Assembly (NCBI GenBank): GCA_018333845.1
Contig: JAGXSK010000243.1
Location: 1 to 12,380, forward strand
Origin: Clostridia bacterium
GTDB lineage: Bacteria; Bacillota; DSM-16504; Desulfitibacterales; Desulfitibacteraceae
Direction: 5' to 3'
Length of the DNA stretch: 12,380 nucleotides
The first letter of the stretch is position 1. Every line of letters starts with the position of its first letter. This document shows, in pieces, positions 6,837 to 12,380 of the stretch. A program made the translations under genes and the position numbers. The notes beneath the pieces are model-generated. The model searched no databases and was not told where the DNA came from. It worked only from the letters and a program-made list of their open reading frames with translations.

Positions 6837-7481
6837 ATGTTTACAGGTTTGATTGAAGATTTAGGCGTAGTGAGGGAAGTTGATAGGGGAGCTAAATCAG
6901 CAAGGCTGACAATTAATACTAAAATAAATCTAGAAGAGGTCAAAGTTGGAGATAGCATTGCTGTAAATGGAGTGTGTCTGACAGTTATCAAAAAACAAAA
7001 CCAGGGATTTACTGTAGAGGTAATGTGGGAAACTATACAAAAGACAAATTTTAAAAACTTACTGCCAGGAACCAGGGTTAATCTTGAAAGAGCATTGCAG
7101 CTAGGCGGAAGGCTTGATGGACATATGGTAACAGGCCATGTGGATGGTGTTGGTACAATAGTTAGAAAAGATGTATTTGAAATATCAGAGGTAATTGAAG
7201 TTGAAACAGATAGGGAAATAACTAGATATCTTATACAAAAAGGGTCCATTAGTATAGATGGGATTAGCCTGACAATTGTGGATGTACTAGATAAAAGTTT
7301 TAGTGTCTCGTTAATACCCCATACAAGGGACAAAACCACCCTTGGTACAAAAAAGATTGGTGACACTGTCAATTTAGAGGTGGATATGCTGGCCAAGTAT
7401 ATAGAAAGATTGTTAAGCAATCAACAATACCAGGGTAAAGGTGTAACTTATGAAAAACTTATAGAAAATGGCTTTATATAG
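6837..7481 (+). CDS. ribE: Riboflavin synthase, alpha chain
   Basis: Dismutates two molecules of 6,7-dimethyl-8-ribityllumazine into riboflavin and a pyrimidine that returns to the pathway. The 214 residues form two homologous lumazine-binding barrels: MFTGLIEDLG (1-10) opens the first and GHMVTGHVDG (95-104) introduces the second. Internal duplicate motifs are GDSIAVNGVCLTV (38-50) and GSISIDGISLTIV (136-148). Expected active-site residues F2, S40, C47, H101 and T146 are present. The protein probably works as a trimer, in many bacteria inside the lumazine synthase shell encoded by ribH. The ATG abuts the ribD stop, with GGGAG in the ribD tail as ribosome binding site. The symbol follows B. 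subtilis usage; E. coli calls this enzyme RibC. Confidence 0.96.
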   Translation: MFTGLIEDLGVVREVDRGAKSARLTINTKINLEEVKVGDSIAVNGVCLTVIKKQNQGFTVEVMWETIQKTNFKNLLPGTRVNLERALQLGGRLDGHMVTGHVDGVGTIVRKDVFEISEVIEVETDREITRYLIQKGSISIDGISLTIVDVLDKSFSVSLIPHTRDKTTLGTKKIGDTVNLEVDMLAKYIERLLSNQQYQGKGVTYEKLIENGFI

Positions 7482-7494
7482 GGGGCAAGAATGT

Positions 7495-8709
7495 ATGACA
7501 ATTAAATTTAATACTATAGAAGAAGCAATTGCAGATATAAAAAAAGGTAAAATGATCATTGTGGTAGATGATGAAGACAGGGAAAATGAAGGCGACCTGG
7601 TTATGGCAGCAGAATGTGTTACTCCAGAAGCAATTAATTTTATGGCATCAAAGGGAAAGGGTCTAATATGCATGCCTATTATTGGTTCAAGACTTGATGA
7701 ATTAGACATTCAACCAATGGTCCAGCATAATACAGACACCCATGAAACAGCCTTTACAGTTTCTGTAGATGCCTGGGAAACAACTACAGGTATCTCTGCT
7801 TATGAAAGGGCTTTAACTATTAAAAAGATCCTTGATGACAACACGGGTCCTAAGGATTTACGTAAACCGGGACACATTTTCCCTTTAAGGTATAAGGAAG
7901 GGGGCGTTCTCAGAAGAGCTGGCCATACTGAAGCATCTGTAGATCTAGCAAGGCTTGCTGGGTTTTATCCAGCAGGCATCATATGCGAAATAATGGGTGA
8001 CGATGGAACCATGGCCAGGGTACCACAGCTCATGGAATTTGCAAAAAAATATGATTTAAAGATCATTACCATTGCTGATTTGATTAATTATAGAAGAAAG
8101 ACAGAAATACTTGTAAAAAGGGAAGTTACTGCTAAACTGCCTACCAAATATGGTGAGTTTGAGGTTTCAGTATATGAAGATATTTTTGAAAGGGAGTCTC
8201 ACCTATCCCTGGTTAAGGGAGATGTAAAGGGAGATGAACCTATACTAGTTAGAGTTCATTCCGAATGTCTAACAGGAGACGTATTTGGATCCAGCAGATG
8301 TGACTGTGGTGACCAGTTAGATGCTGCAATGCGCATAATTGCAAGGGAAGGAAAAGGCGTGCTTTTATATATGAGGCAGGAAGGCAGGGGCATAGGTTTG
8401 ATAAACAAACTTAAGGCCTATAAATTACAGGATGAAGGCAAGGATACTGTAGAAGCAAATGAGCTTCTTGGTTTCCCTGCTGACTTAAGGGACTATGGTA
8501 TAGGTGCCCAGATATTGGCTGATATTGGAGTTAAAAAAATCCGGCTTCTTACCAATAACCCAAGAAAAATAGCCGGTTTGGAGGGATATGGCCTGCAGGT
8601 GGTTGAAAGGGTTCCCCTGGAAATATCGCCCTGCCCATCAAACTTAAAATACCTTACAACTAAAAAGCAAAAGTTAGGACATATTTTGCATGATATATCA
8701 AATAAATAA
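7495..8709 (+). CDS. ribBA: Bifunctional DHBP synthase / GTP cyclohydrolase II RibBA
   Basis: Makes both precursors of the pathway: 3,4-dihydroxy-2-butanone 4-phosphate from ribulose 5-phosphate (N-terminal domain) and the pyrimidine precursor from GTP (C-terminal domain). Numbering from 7495 gives 404 residues. The DHBP synthase half (about 1-203) has DDEDRENEGD (25-34), PGHIFPL (125-131) and RAGHTEASVDL (141-151). The cyclohydrolase II half (about 207-404) has zinc ligands C258, C269 and C271 (GSSRCDCGDQ), RQEGRGIGL (294-302) and DLRDYGIGAQ (330-339). Both halves look intact. An in-frame ATG lies upstream at 7468, inside ribE, but ATG 7495 is preferred: it has GGGGGC at 7481-7486 at the right distance and gives the usual N-terminus. 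The fusion is typical of Firmicutes. Confidence 0.96.
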   Translation: MTIKFNTIEEAIADIKKGKMIIVVDDEDRENEGDLVMAAECVTPEAINFMASKGKGLICMPIIGSRLDELDIQPMVQHNTDTHETAFTVSVDAWETTTGISAYERALTIKKILDDNTGPKDLRKPGHIFPLRYKEGGVLRRAGHTEASVDLARLAGFYPAGIICEIMGDDGTMARVPQLMEFAKKYDLKIITIADLINYRRKTEILVKREVTAKLPTKYGEFEVSVYEDIFERESHLSLVKGDVKGDEPILVRVHSECLTGDVFGSSRCDCGDQLDAAMRIIAREGKGVLLYMRQEGRGIGLINKLKAYKLQDEGKDTVEANELLGFPADLRDYGIGAQILADIGVKKIRLLTNNPRKIAGLEGYGLQVVERVPLEISPCPSNLKYLTTKKQKLGHILHDISNK

Positions 8710-8725
8710 CCCAGGAGGAGATAAT

Positions 8726-9190
8726 ATGGTAAAGGTGTTTGAAGGAAAGCTCTTAGCAGAAAACTTAAAGTTTGGAATAGTTATTTCTCGTTTTAATGAA
8801 TTTATTACAAACAAGCTTTTATCTGGGGCCATGGATTGTCTTACCAGACATGGTGCAGATAGCGACAACATTGATGTTGCCTGGGTTCCAGGAGCCTTTG
8901 AAATTCCCCTGGCTGCTCAGAAACTAGCTCAAAGGGATTATGATGCCATTATATGCCTGGGAGCTGTCATTAGGGGTGCCACACCACATTTTAACTATGT
9001 ATCAAGCGAAGTCACCAAGGGAGTAGCATTAGTAAGCCTCAACTTAGATAAGCCTGTGATTTACGGAGTAATTACAGCTGATACCATTGAGCAGGCTATT
9101 GAAAGGGCAGGCACCAAGGCTGGCAACAAGGGATGGGAGGCTGCCCTGGGTGCAATTGAAATGGCTAACCTTATGAAGAATATAGGTTAA
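8726..9190 (+). CDS. ribH: 6,7-dimethyl-8-ribityllumazine synthase
   Basis: Condenses 5-amino-6-ribitylaminouracil with 3,4-dihydroxy-2-butanone 4-phosphate, the penultimate step of riboflavin synthesis. The 154 residues match the standard length of the icosahedral (60-mer) class. Motifs are SRFNEF (21-26, F23 stacking on the pyrimidine), WVPGAFEIP (53-61, E59), GAVIRGATPHF (79-89, catalytic H88) and ERAGTKAGNKG (126-136, R127 phosphate contact). Position 113, Phe in B. subtilis, is Tyr here. The ATG at 8726 follows AGGAGGAG. An in-frame ATG at 8690 overlaps ribBA and would add 12 non-homologous residues, so it was not chosen. Last enzyme of the core rib set; a phosphoesterase gene follows after 20 bases. 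Confidence 0.97.
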   Translation: MVKVFEGKLLAENLKFGIVISRFNEFITNKLLSGAMDCLTRHGADSDNIDVAWVPGAFEIPLAAQKLAQRDYDAIICLGAVIRGATPHFNYVSSEVTKGVALVSLNLDKPVIYGVITADTIEQAIERAGTKAGNKGWEAALGAIEMANLMKNIG

Positions 9191-9210
9191 TTACCAGGGA
9201 GGACAAAATT

Positions 9211-9762
9211 GTGAAAACAGGAATCATTAGTGATACCCATGGGGATCTGGCGGCATGGCACAAAATATGGGAATTGGATTTTTCTACATGTGATTTAATT
9301 TTACATGGAGGTGACGTTTTGTACCACGGCCCCCGAAATCCAATTAAACCAGAGTATAAACCAGATGAATTGGCTGCACAGCTAAACAACTGTAAAGTGC
9401 CTATTATTATAGCCCAGGGCAATTGTGATGCCTATGTTGATCAAATGGTGTTAAAGGTCCCTATTCAATCTTCGCCTCTTTTTACCCAGATAGAAGGGTT
9501 AAGATTTCTTGTTCATCATGGACATGATATTGATGAACAAGATGTAAATGACTTGATGGATAAATTTAAGGCCCATATCTTTGTAACTGGTCATACCCAT
9601 GTACCTGTTTTAAAGAGGATTGATAAGTATCTTTATGTCAATCCAGGGAGCTGCAGCCTGCCAAAAAACCAACCCAATACTCCAACTTACTGTTTATTGG
9701 AAAATGGGTCAGTTTATTTAAAGGATTTAGATGGACAAATAATTGATAAGATAGAAATTTAA
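9211..9762 (+). CDS. yfcE: YfcE/MJ0936-family metallophosphoesterase
   Basis: A 183-residue calcineurin-like phosphoesterase, almost the same length as E. coli YfcE. Dinuclear metal motifs are all present: SDTHGD (7-12, D8 and H10), HGGDVL (32-37, D35), GNCD (70-73, N71), HHGH (102-105) and GHTHVPV (127-133). Family members hydrolyse phosphodiesters or phosphomonoesters with Mn; the physiological substrate is generally unknown. The GTG at 9211 has CCAGGGAGGAC upstream. It is 20 bases behind ribH with no terminator between them and a terminator just after, so it is very probably the last gene of the FMN-controlled operon. A role in the riboflavin pathway is inference from position only. Cytosolic: no signal peptide or membrane segment is seen. 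Confidence 0.9.
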   Translation: MKTGIISDTHGDLAAWHKIWELDFSTCDLILHGGDVLYHGPRNPIKPEYKPDELAAQLNNCKVPIIIAQGNCDAYVDQMVLKVPIQSSPLFTQIEGLRFLVHHGHDIDEQDVNDLMDKFKAHIFVTGHTHVPVLKRIDKYLYVNPGSCSLPKNQPNTPTYCLLENGSVYLKDLDGQIIDKIEI

Positions 9763-9774
9763 ATAGCAAGCAAA

Positions 9775-9812
9775 TAGAAAAGGTTGAGATAACCCCTCAA
9801 CCTTTTCTATTT
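9775..9812. terminator. Bidirectional intrinsic terminator between convergent yfcE and rpmB
   Basis: TAGAAAAGGTTGAG (9775-9788) and CTCAACCTTTTCTA (9796-9809) form a perfect 14-bp stem around a 7-base loop. It lies 12 bases past the phosphoesterase stop and 18 bases past the end of rpmB on the other strand, exactly between converging genes. The T-rich 3' arm plus TTT serves the plus strand. On the minus strand the tail is less T-rich, so rightward termination should be stronger. Confidence 0.85.
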
Positions 9813-9827
9813 ACAATAATTATTCTG

Positions 9828-10016
9828 TTATATAGCTCTTTGAACCTTGCCTGAACGCAAGCAGCGAGTACATATATCAATCCTTTTCTTGGTTCCTCTA
9901 ACAACAGTTTTAACCCTTTGAATGTTAGGCTTCCACTGCTTCTTAGTTTTAATGTTAGAGTGGCTAACCTTATGACCTGTGGAAACACCCTTTCCACAAA
10001 CTGTACACTTGGCCAC
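9828..10016 (-). CDS. rpmB: 50S ribosomal protein L28
   Basis: A 62-residue basic ribosomal protein of the large subunit, the normal length for Firmicutes L28. It begins MAKCTVCGKG and carries two CXXC pairs, C4/C7 and C49/C52, so this is the zinc-binding (C+) form. The chosen start is the GTG at 10016-10014, eight bases after AAGGAGG. An earlier GTG at 10025 overlaps that ribosome binding site and would add three residues, so it is rejected. The gene points against all its neighbours, as rpmB does between spoVM and yloU in B. subtilis. It shares the upstream region with yloU and ends at the shared terminator. Confidence 0.95.
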   Translation of the reverse strand: MAKCTVCGKGVSTGHKVSHSNIKTKKQWKPNIQRVKTVVRGTKKRIDICTRCLRSGKVQRAI

Positions 10017-10099
10017 ATTAAACACCTCCTTAAACTGAATGCCTTATTGTTTAATACTATACGGTACAGGTTCGTTTTAATAAAAAACAATCTTTCAGC

Positions 10100-10128
10100 A
10101 TTTTATCAAAAAATGCTATAGTTTACAA
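10100..10128 (-). promoter_or_regulatory. Candidate sigma-A promoter of rpmB
   Basis: On the minus strand TTGTAA (10128-10123, 4/6 match) and TAAAAT (10105-10100, 5/6 match) are separated by exactly 17 bases. Transcription would start near 10093, giving a leader of about 77 bases to the rpmB GTG. An 8-bp inverted repeat, AGCATTTT (10097-10104) and AAAATGCT (10110-10117), covers the -10 and half of the spacer. Confidence 0.55.
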
Positions 10129-10334
10129 GTTATTATACACTTTAATTAAAATATTATTTAAAAAGCAGGGTAATAGTATTTATTGTTGAATTAATGTAAA
10201 ATAAAACTGCCCAATAATTTTTTAGCATGGTGCAATAGGGGTAAACTAACAGTTGAAATCATAAATATATTGCAAAATATTTGCATGGATCATATTTAGT
10301 TACTATAGAGAATATTAACAAGGAGGTTTTAATT
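10129..10334 (+). promoter_or_regulatory. Divergent control region upstream of yloU-fakA
   Basis: This stretch is very AT-rich and without a gene. No SpoVM-like short ORF was found on either strand. It must hold the yloU promoter. The best -35 is TTGAAA (10253-10258), with a poor -10 AATATT at 10276-10281. A palindrome TGCAAAATATTTGCA (10271-10285) covers that -10 position. A strong ribosome binding site, AGGAGGT, starts at 10321. No known riboswitch is recognised. Confidence 0.35.
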
Positions 10335-10691
10335 ATGAGTTTGCAGTTAAAAACTGACAAGGGCAAGATTGAGATATCCAAAGAAGTTATTGTAAGCATT
10401 GCCAGTAAGGCCGCCTTAGAATGCTATGGCCTGGCTGGTATTCCATCAGCTAGTATTAGTGAAGGCATCTCAGATTTGCTTAAGAAAGAAACTCGCAAGG
10501 GAGTTAAGGTTGAAATAGTTGATGGGGAAAAGCTAGTTTTAGAGGTGAGCATCATTGTAATGTATGGTACCAAAATATCAGAGGTAGCTCATAATGTTAT
10601 GGAAAAGGTGCACTATACCATTGAAAATATTACAGGTGCCAAGGTGGAAAAGGTAAACATTAAAGTACATGGAGTTAAGGTAGTGGAATAG
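10335..10691 (+). CDS. yloU: Asp23/Gls24 family envelope stress protein (YloU-like)
   Basis: A 118-residue protein of the Asp23/Gls24 family. Family members are small proteins, in some species held at the membrane by a partner and induced by alkaline or envelope stress. The sequence has the family core: GKIEISKEVIVSIASKAALECYGLAG near 9-34, a charged linker, VKVEIVDGEKLVLEVSIIVMYGTKI (57-81) and a C-terminal GAKVEKVNIKVHGVKV strand. No signal peptide or membrane helix is seen. The ATG at 10335 follows AGGAGGT and is chosen over an in-frame ATG at 10281 that lacks a ribosome binding site and adds unrelated residues. The gene is immediately upstream of fakA (12-base gap), a pairing conserved across Firmicutes. 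Its molecular function is not established. Confidence 0.92.
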   Translation: MSLQLKTDKGKIEISKEVIVSIASKAALECYGLAGIPSASISEGISDLLKKETRKGVKVEIVDGEKLVLEVSIIVMYGTKISEVAHNVMEKVHYTIENITGAKVEKVNIKVHGVKVVE

Positions 10692-10703
10692 GGGGCAAAA
10701 ATA

Positions 10704-12314
10704 TTGCATAATGTATATTCAATTAATGGAGAAATGCTAAAAGCTGCCATGAGAGCAGGTTTTGCAAATTTAGTAAAATATAAAGAGCAGATAAACTACT
10801 TAAATGTTTTTCCTGTACCTGATGGTGATACAGGTACAAATATGTACTTGACCGTTTCTAGTGCAGTAAAGGAGATGGAGGCTGTGGAAAATAATGATGT
10901 GGGACCTCTGGTAAAAGCACTTTCCAAGGGAGCTTTAATGGGTGCAAGGGGTAATTCGGGAGTGATTCTATCCCAGCTTTTTCGAGGGTTTGCCACTGAA
11001 TTGGAGAATAATAAAGAAATTGACTACAAGATTTTTACTAGCGCATGTGACAAAGCAGTTAAGATGGCCTATAAAGCAGTATTAAAACCAGTAGAAGGAA
11101 CTATTTTAACAGTTGCCAAGGCTGTAGCCCAGGGTGTTAAGGATGCAAGCTACCATACCAGGGACATTAAAATATTATTGAATAAGGGCATTATTGCAGG
11201 TGAAAGGGCATTGGAAAAAACACCTGAATTACTGCCAGTATTGGCCAAGGCTGGTGTCGTAGATGCCGGGGGCAAGGGTTTAATTGTCATTCTTCAGGGA
11301 ATTGCAAATTACCTTGAGGGCAAGGACATGGGTGACATTGAATTAGAACCAATTAAAGAAATCCAATCCATTACAAAAGTTGAAGAGATTGGAGAATTTA
11401 TTTATTGCACAGAATGTGTTATTAAAGGACAGGATCTAGATGAATCTCAAGTCCTTGATGAAATAAGAACACTGGGAGACAGCACCCTGGTTGTGGGAGA
11501 TAGTAGTCTTCTTAAAGTTCACATACATACCAATAATCCTGGGTGTGTTTTAGAAATTGGACTAAAGTATGGAACCCTCCACGACATAAAAATAGAGAAT
11601 ATGACAGACCAGGGCAGACAGCCTAATAATTCTGATGAAATACATGAAGAAATTAAGGAAATTGGCGTGGTTGCTGTGGTTTCTGGAGATGGCTTGGGAA
11701 AAATTGTTAAAAGCATGGGTGTGGATAAGGTTATTGAGGGTGGACAGACCATGAATCCCAGCACGGAAGACATATTAAGCGCTATAAACTCAATTAAAGC
11801 AGATAAAGTTTTGGTTTTGCCAAATAACAGCAACATAATTATGGCTGCCCAGCAGGCAGCAAAAATGACTGACAAAAATGTTATGGTTGTACCTACTAAA
11901 ACCTTTCCCCAGGGAATGGCTGCAATGCTAGGTTATGATGCAACCCAGGATATTGAGACTAACTATAAAAGCATGCTGGAGCATTATAAGAATGTCTTAA
12001 CAGGTGAAGTAACATATGCTGTGCGTGACACGGTTTTTGGTGATGTTGACATAACCCAGGGAGACATTCTAGCCATACTAGATGGAGAAATAATTCATAC
12101 AGGAAAAGACTTAAATACTGTAACCATGGAGCTTCTAGCTACCATTGTAGAAAAAGAAGGAGCTGAATTAATAACAGTTTTTTATGGAAAAGACCTGGGT
12201 GAGGATGAGGCTAAAAAACTTCAGCAAGATTTTAGCAGTTTGTATCCAGATGTTGAATTTGAGCTGTACCAAGGTGGACAGCCTTTATATCACTATATTA
12301 TTTCAGCAGAGTAG
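10704..12314 (+). CDS. fakA: Fatty acid kinase FakA (YloV, DAK2/DhaL-domain protein)
   Basis: The ATP-binding subunit of the two-part fatty acid kinase, which phosphorylates exogenous fatty acids held by FakB for phospholipid synthesis. No fakB is in the window. The 536 residues are close to the family norm. The N-terminal DhaL/DAK2 kinase domain (about 1-205) has PDGDTGTN (39-46, Mg-binding Asp residues), GARGNSGVILSQ (80-91) and AGVVDAGGKG (183-192). The middle domain (about 225-300) has C235, C238 and HIH (273-275), matching the zinc site described for FakA. The C-terminal half resembles the DegV-like FakB-binding region. The start is TTG at 10704 with GGGGG eight bases upstream, 12 bases after yloU. 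An overlapping ATG is out of frame. B. subtilis has sdaAB-sdaAA next; here recG follows directly. Confidence 0.93.
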   Translation: MHNVYSINGEMLKAAMRAGFANLVKYKEQINYLNVFPVPDGDTGTNMYLTVSSAVKEMEAVENNDVGPLVKALSKGALMGARGNSGVILSQLFRGFATELENNKEIDYKIFTSACDKAVKMAYKAVLKPVEGTILTVAKAVAQGVKDASYHTRDIKILLNKGIIAGERALEKTPELLPVLAKAGVVDAGGKGLIVILQGIANYLEGKDMGDIELEPIKEIQSITKVEEIGEFIYCTECVIKGQDLDESQVLDEIRTLGDSTLVVGDSSLLKVHIHTNNPGCVLEIGLKYGTLHDIKIENMTDQGRQPNNSDEIHEEIKEIGVVAVVSGDGLGKIVKSMGVDKVIEGGQTMNPSTEDILSAINSIKADKVLVLPNNSNIIMAAQQAAKMTDKNVMVVPTKTFPQGMAAMLGYDATQDIETNYKSMLEHYKNVLTGEVTYAVRDTVFGDVDITQGDILAILDGEIIHTGKDLNTVTMELLATIVEKEGAELITVFYGKDLGEDEAKKLQQDFSSLYPDVEFELYQGGQPLYHYIISAE

Positions 12315-12319
12315 AACCT

Positions 12320-12380
12320 ATGTATGACTTGTCTAATATTTCTATTGATAGTTTAAAAGGAGTAGGCAGGGTTAAAAAAA
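12320..12380 (+). CDS. recG: ATP-dependent DNA helicase RecG, N-terminal fragment
   Basis: The reading frame opens at ATG 12320, five bases after the fakA stop, and runs off the window edge. The 20 visible codons read MYDLSNISIDSLKGVGRVKK. The IDSLKGVGRVKK segment fits the conserved start of RecG (x-LKGVGPKKAxxL), a fork-reversal helicase of DNA repair. Position downstream of yloU-fakA agrees with the Firmicutes order, once the absent sdaAB/sdaAA are allowed for. There is no strong ribosome binding site, so it probably depends on translation through fakA. Only 20 residues are visible, so the assignment rests mainly on that motif and on synteny. The second ATG in this stretch is out of frame and soon closed. 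Confidence 0.75.
   Translation, partial: MYDLSNISIDSLKGVGRVKK

Noticed and set aside
6833..7420. 195-codon open frame on the minus strand opposite ribE
   Set aside because: Exactly antisense to a complete, motif-rich riboflavin synthase. The translation is a low-complexity run of Ser, Thr, Leu and Ile typical of a shadow frame, with no ribosome binding site or recognisable family.
7468..7494. Upstream in-frame ATG for ribBA
   Set aside because: It adds nine residues overlapping ribE, while ATG 7495 has a well-placed GGGGGC and the family N-terminus.
10026..10114. Short minus-strand ORF (MLKDCFLL...) in the rpmB leader, considered as SpoVM or a leader peptide
   Set aside because: Only 13 codons, with no resemblance to SpoVM, no ribosome binding site, and no run of a single amino acid that would suggest attenuation.
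9918..10121. 67-codon plus-strand frame opposite rpmB
   Set aside because: rpmB on the other strand encodes an unmistakable L28 with two CXXC pairs. This frame runs across the rpmB promoter and lacks a ribosome binding site.
11519..11875. 118-codon minus-strand frame within fakA
   Set aside because: Antisense shadow of conserved FakA sequence, with no family resemblance or start signal.
1..12380. CRISPR arrays, tRNA or rRNA genes, insertion sequences, phage genes
   Set aside because: No direct-repeat array, no tRNA cloverleaf motif, and no transposase or integrase frame was seen anywhere in the window.

Overview
This window looks like a housekeeping segment of a low-GC, Gram-positive, endospore-former-type chromosome, most likely a member of the Clostridia. 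Evidence for this is the AT-rich sequence, strong AGGAGG-type ribosome binding sites, and the conserved Firmicutes order rlmN - prpC - prkC - rsgA - rpe - ... - rpmB(-) - yloU - fakA - ... - recG, with rpmB inverted as in Bacillus subtilis. I cannot name a genus from the sequence alone. Nothing looks like a phage, insertion sequence, CRISPR array or tRNA.

Layout. Positions 1-236 are non-coding or unresolved. They hold an interleaved set of inverted repeats ending in a T-tract (46-140) and a candidate promoter for rlmN. Positions 237-5493 carry a same-strand cluster: RlmN, PP2C phosphatase, PASTA Ser/Thr kinase, RsgA GTPase and ribulose-phosphate 3-epimerase. This is a translation and cell-envelope signalling set plus one pentose-phosphate enzyme. 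Next come an extended -10 promoter, an FMN (RFN) riboswitch with a readable antiterminator/terminator platform, and the complete riboflavin operon ribD-ribE-ribBA-ribH (5481-9190). A YfcE-type phosphoesterase follows ribH after 20 bases. A 14-bp hairpin at 9775-9809 separates this operon from the convergent rpmB (L28) gene. A roughly 320-base divergent control region (10017-10334) drives rpmB leftward and yloU-fakA rightward. The window ends 20 codons into recG.

How the genes fit together. The kinase/phosphatase pair is a classic sensory module that reads cell-wall fragments through PASTA repeats. RsgA and RlmN act on the ribosome and L28 is part of it. Rpe makes or consumes ribulose 5-phosphate, which is also the substrate of the DHBP-synthase half of RibBA, so inserting the riboflavin operon directly behind rpe is metabolically coherent. 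The insertion occupies the place where B. subtilis carries thiN and spoVM, and neither is found here. The serine-dehydratase genes sdaAB/sdaAA, which lie between yloV and recG in B. subtilis, are also missing.

I found no clearly undescribed system. The items most worth checking are the phosphoesterase in the riboflavin operon as a candidate for the poorly assigned dephosphorylation step, the apparently non-canonical start of rsgA, the FMN riboswitch as a possible gate for read-through from the upstream operon, and the alternative hairpins at 46-140.
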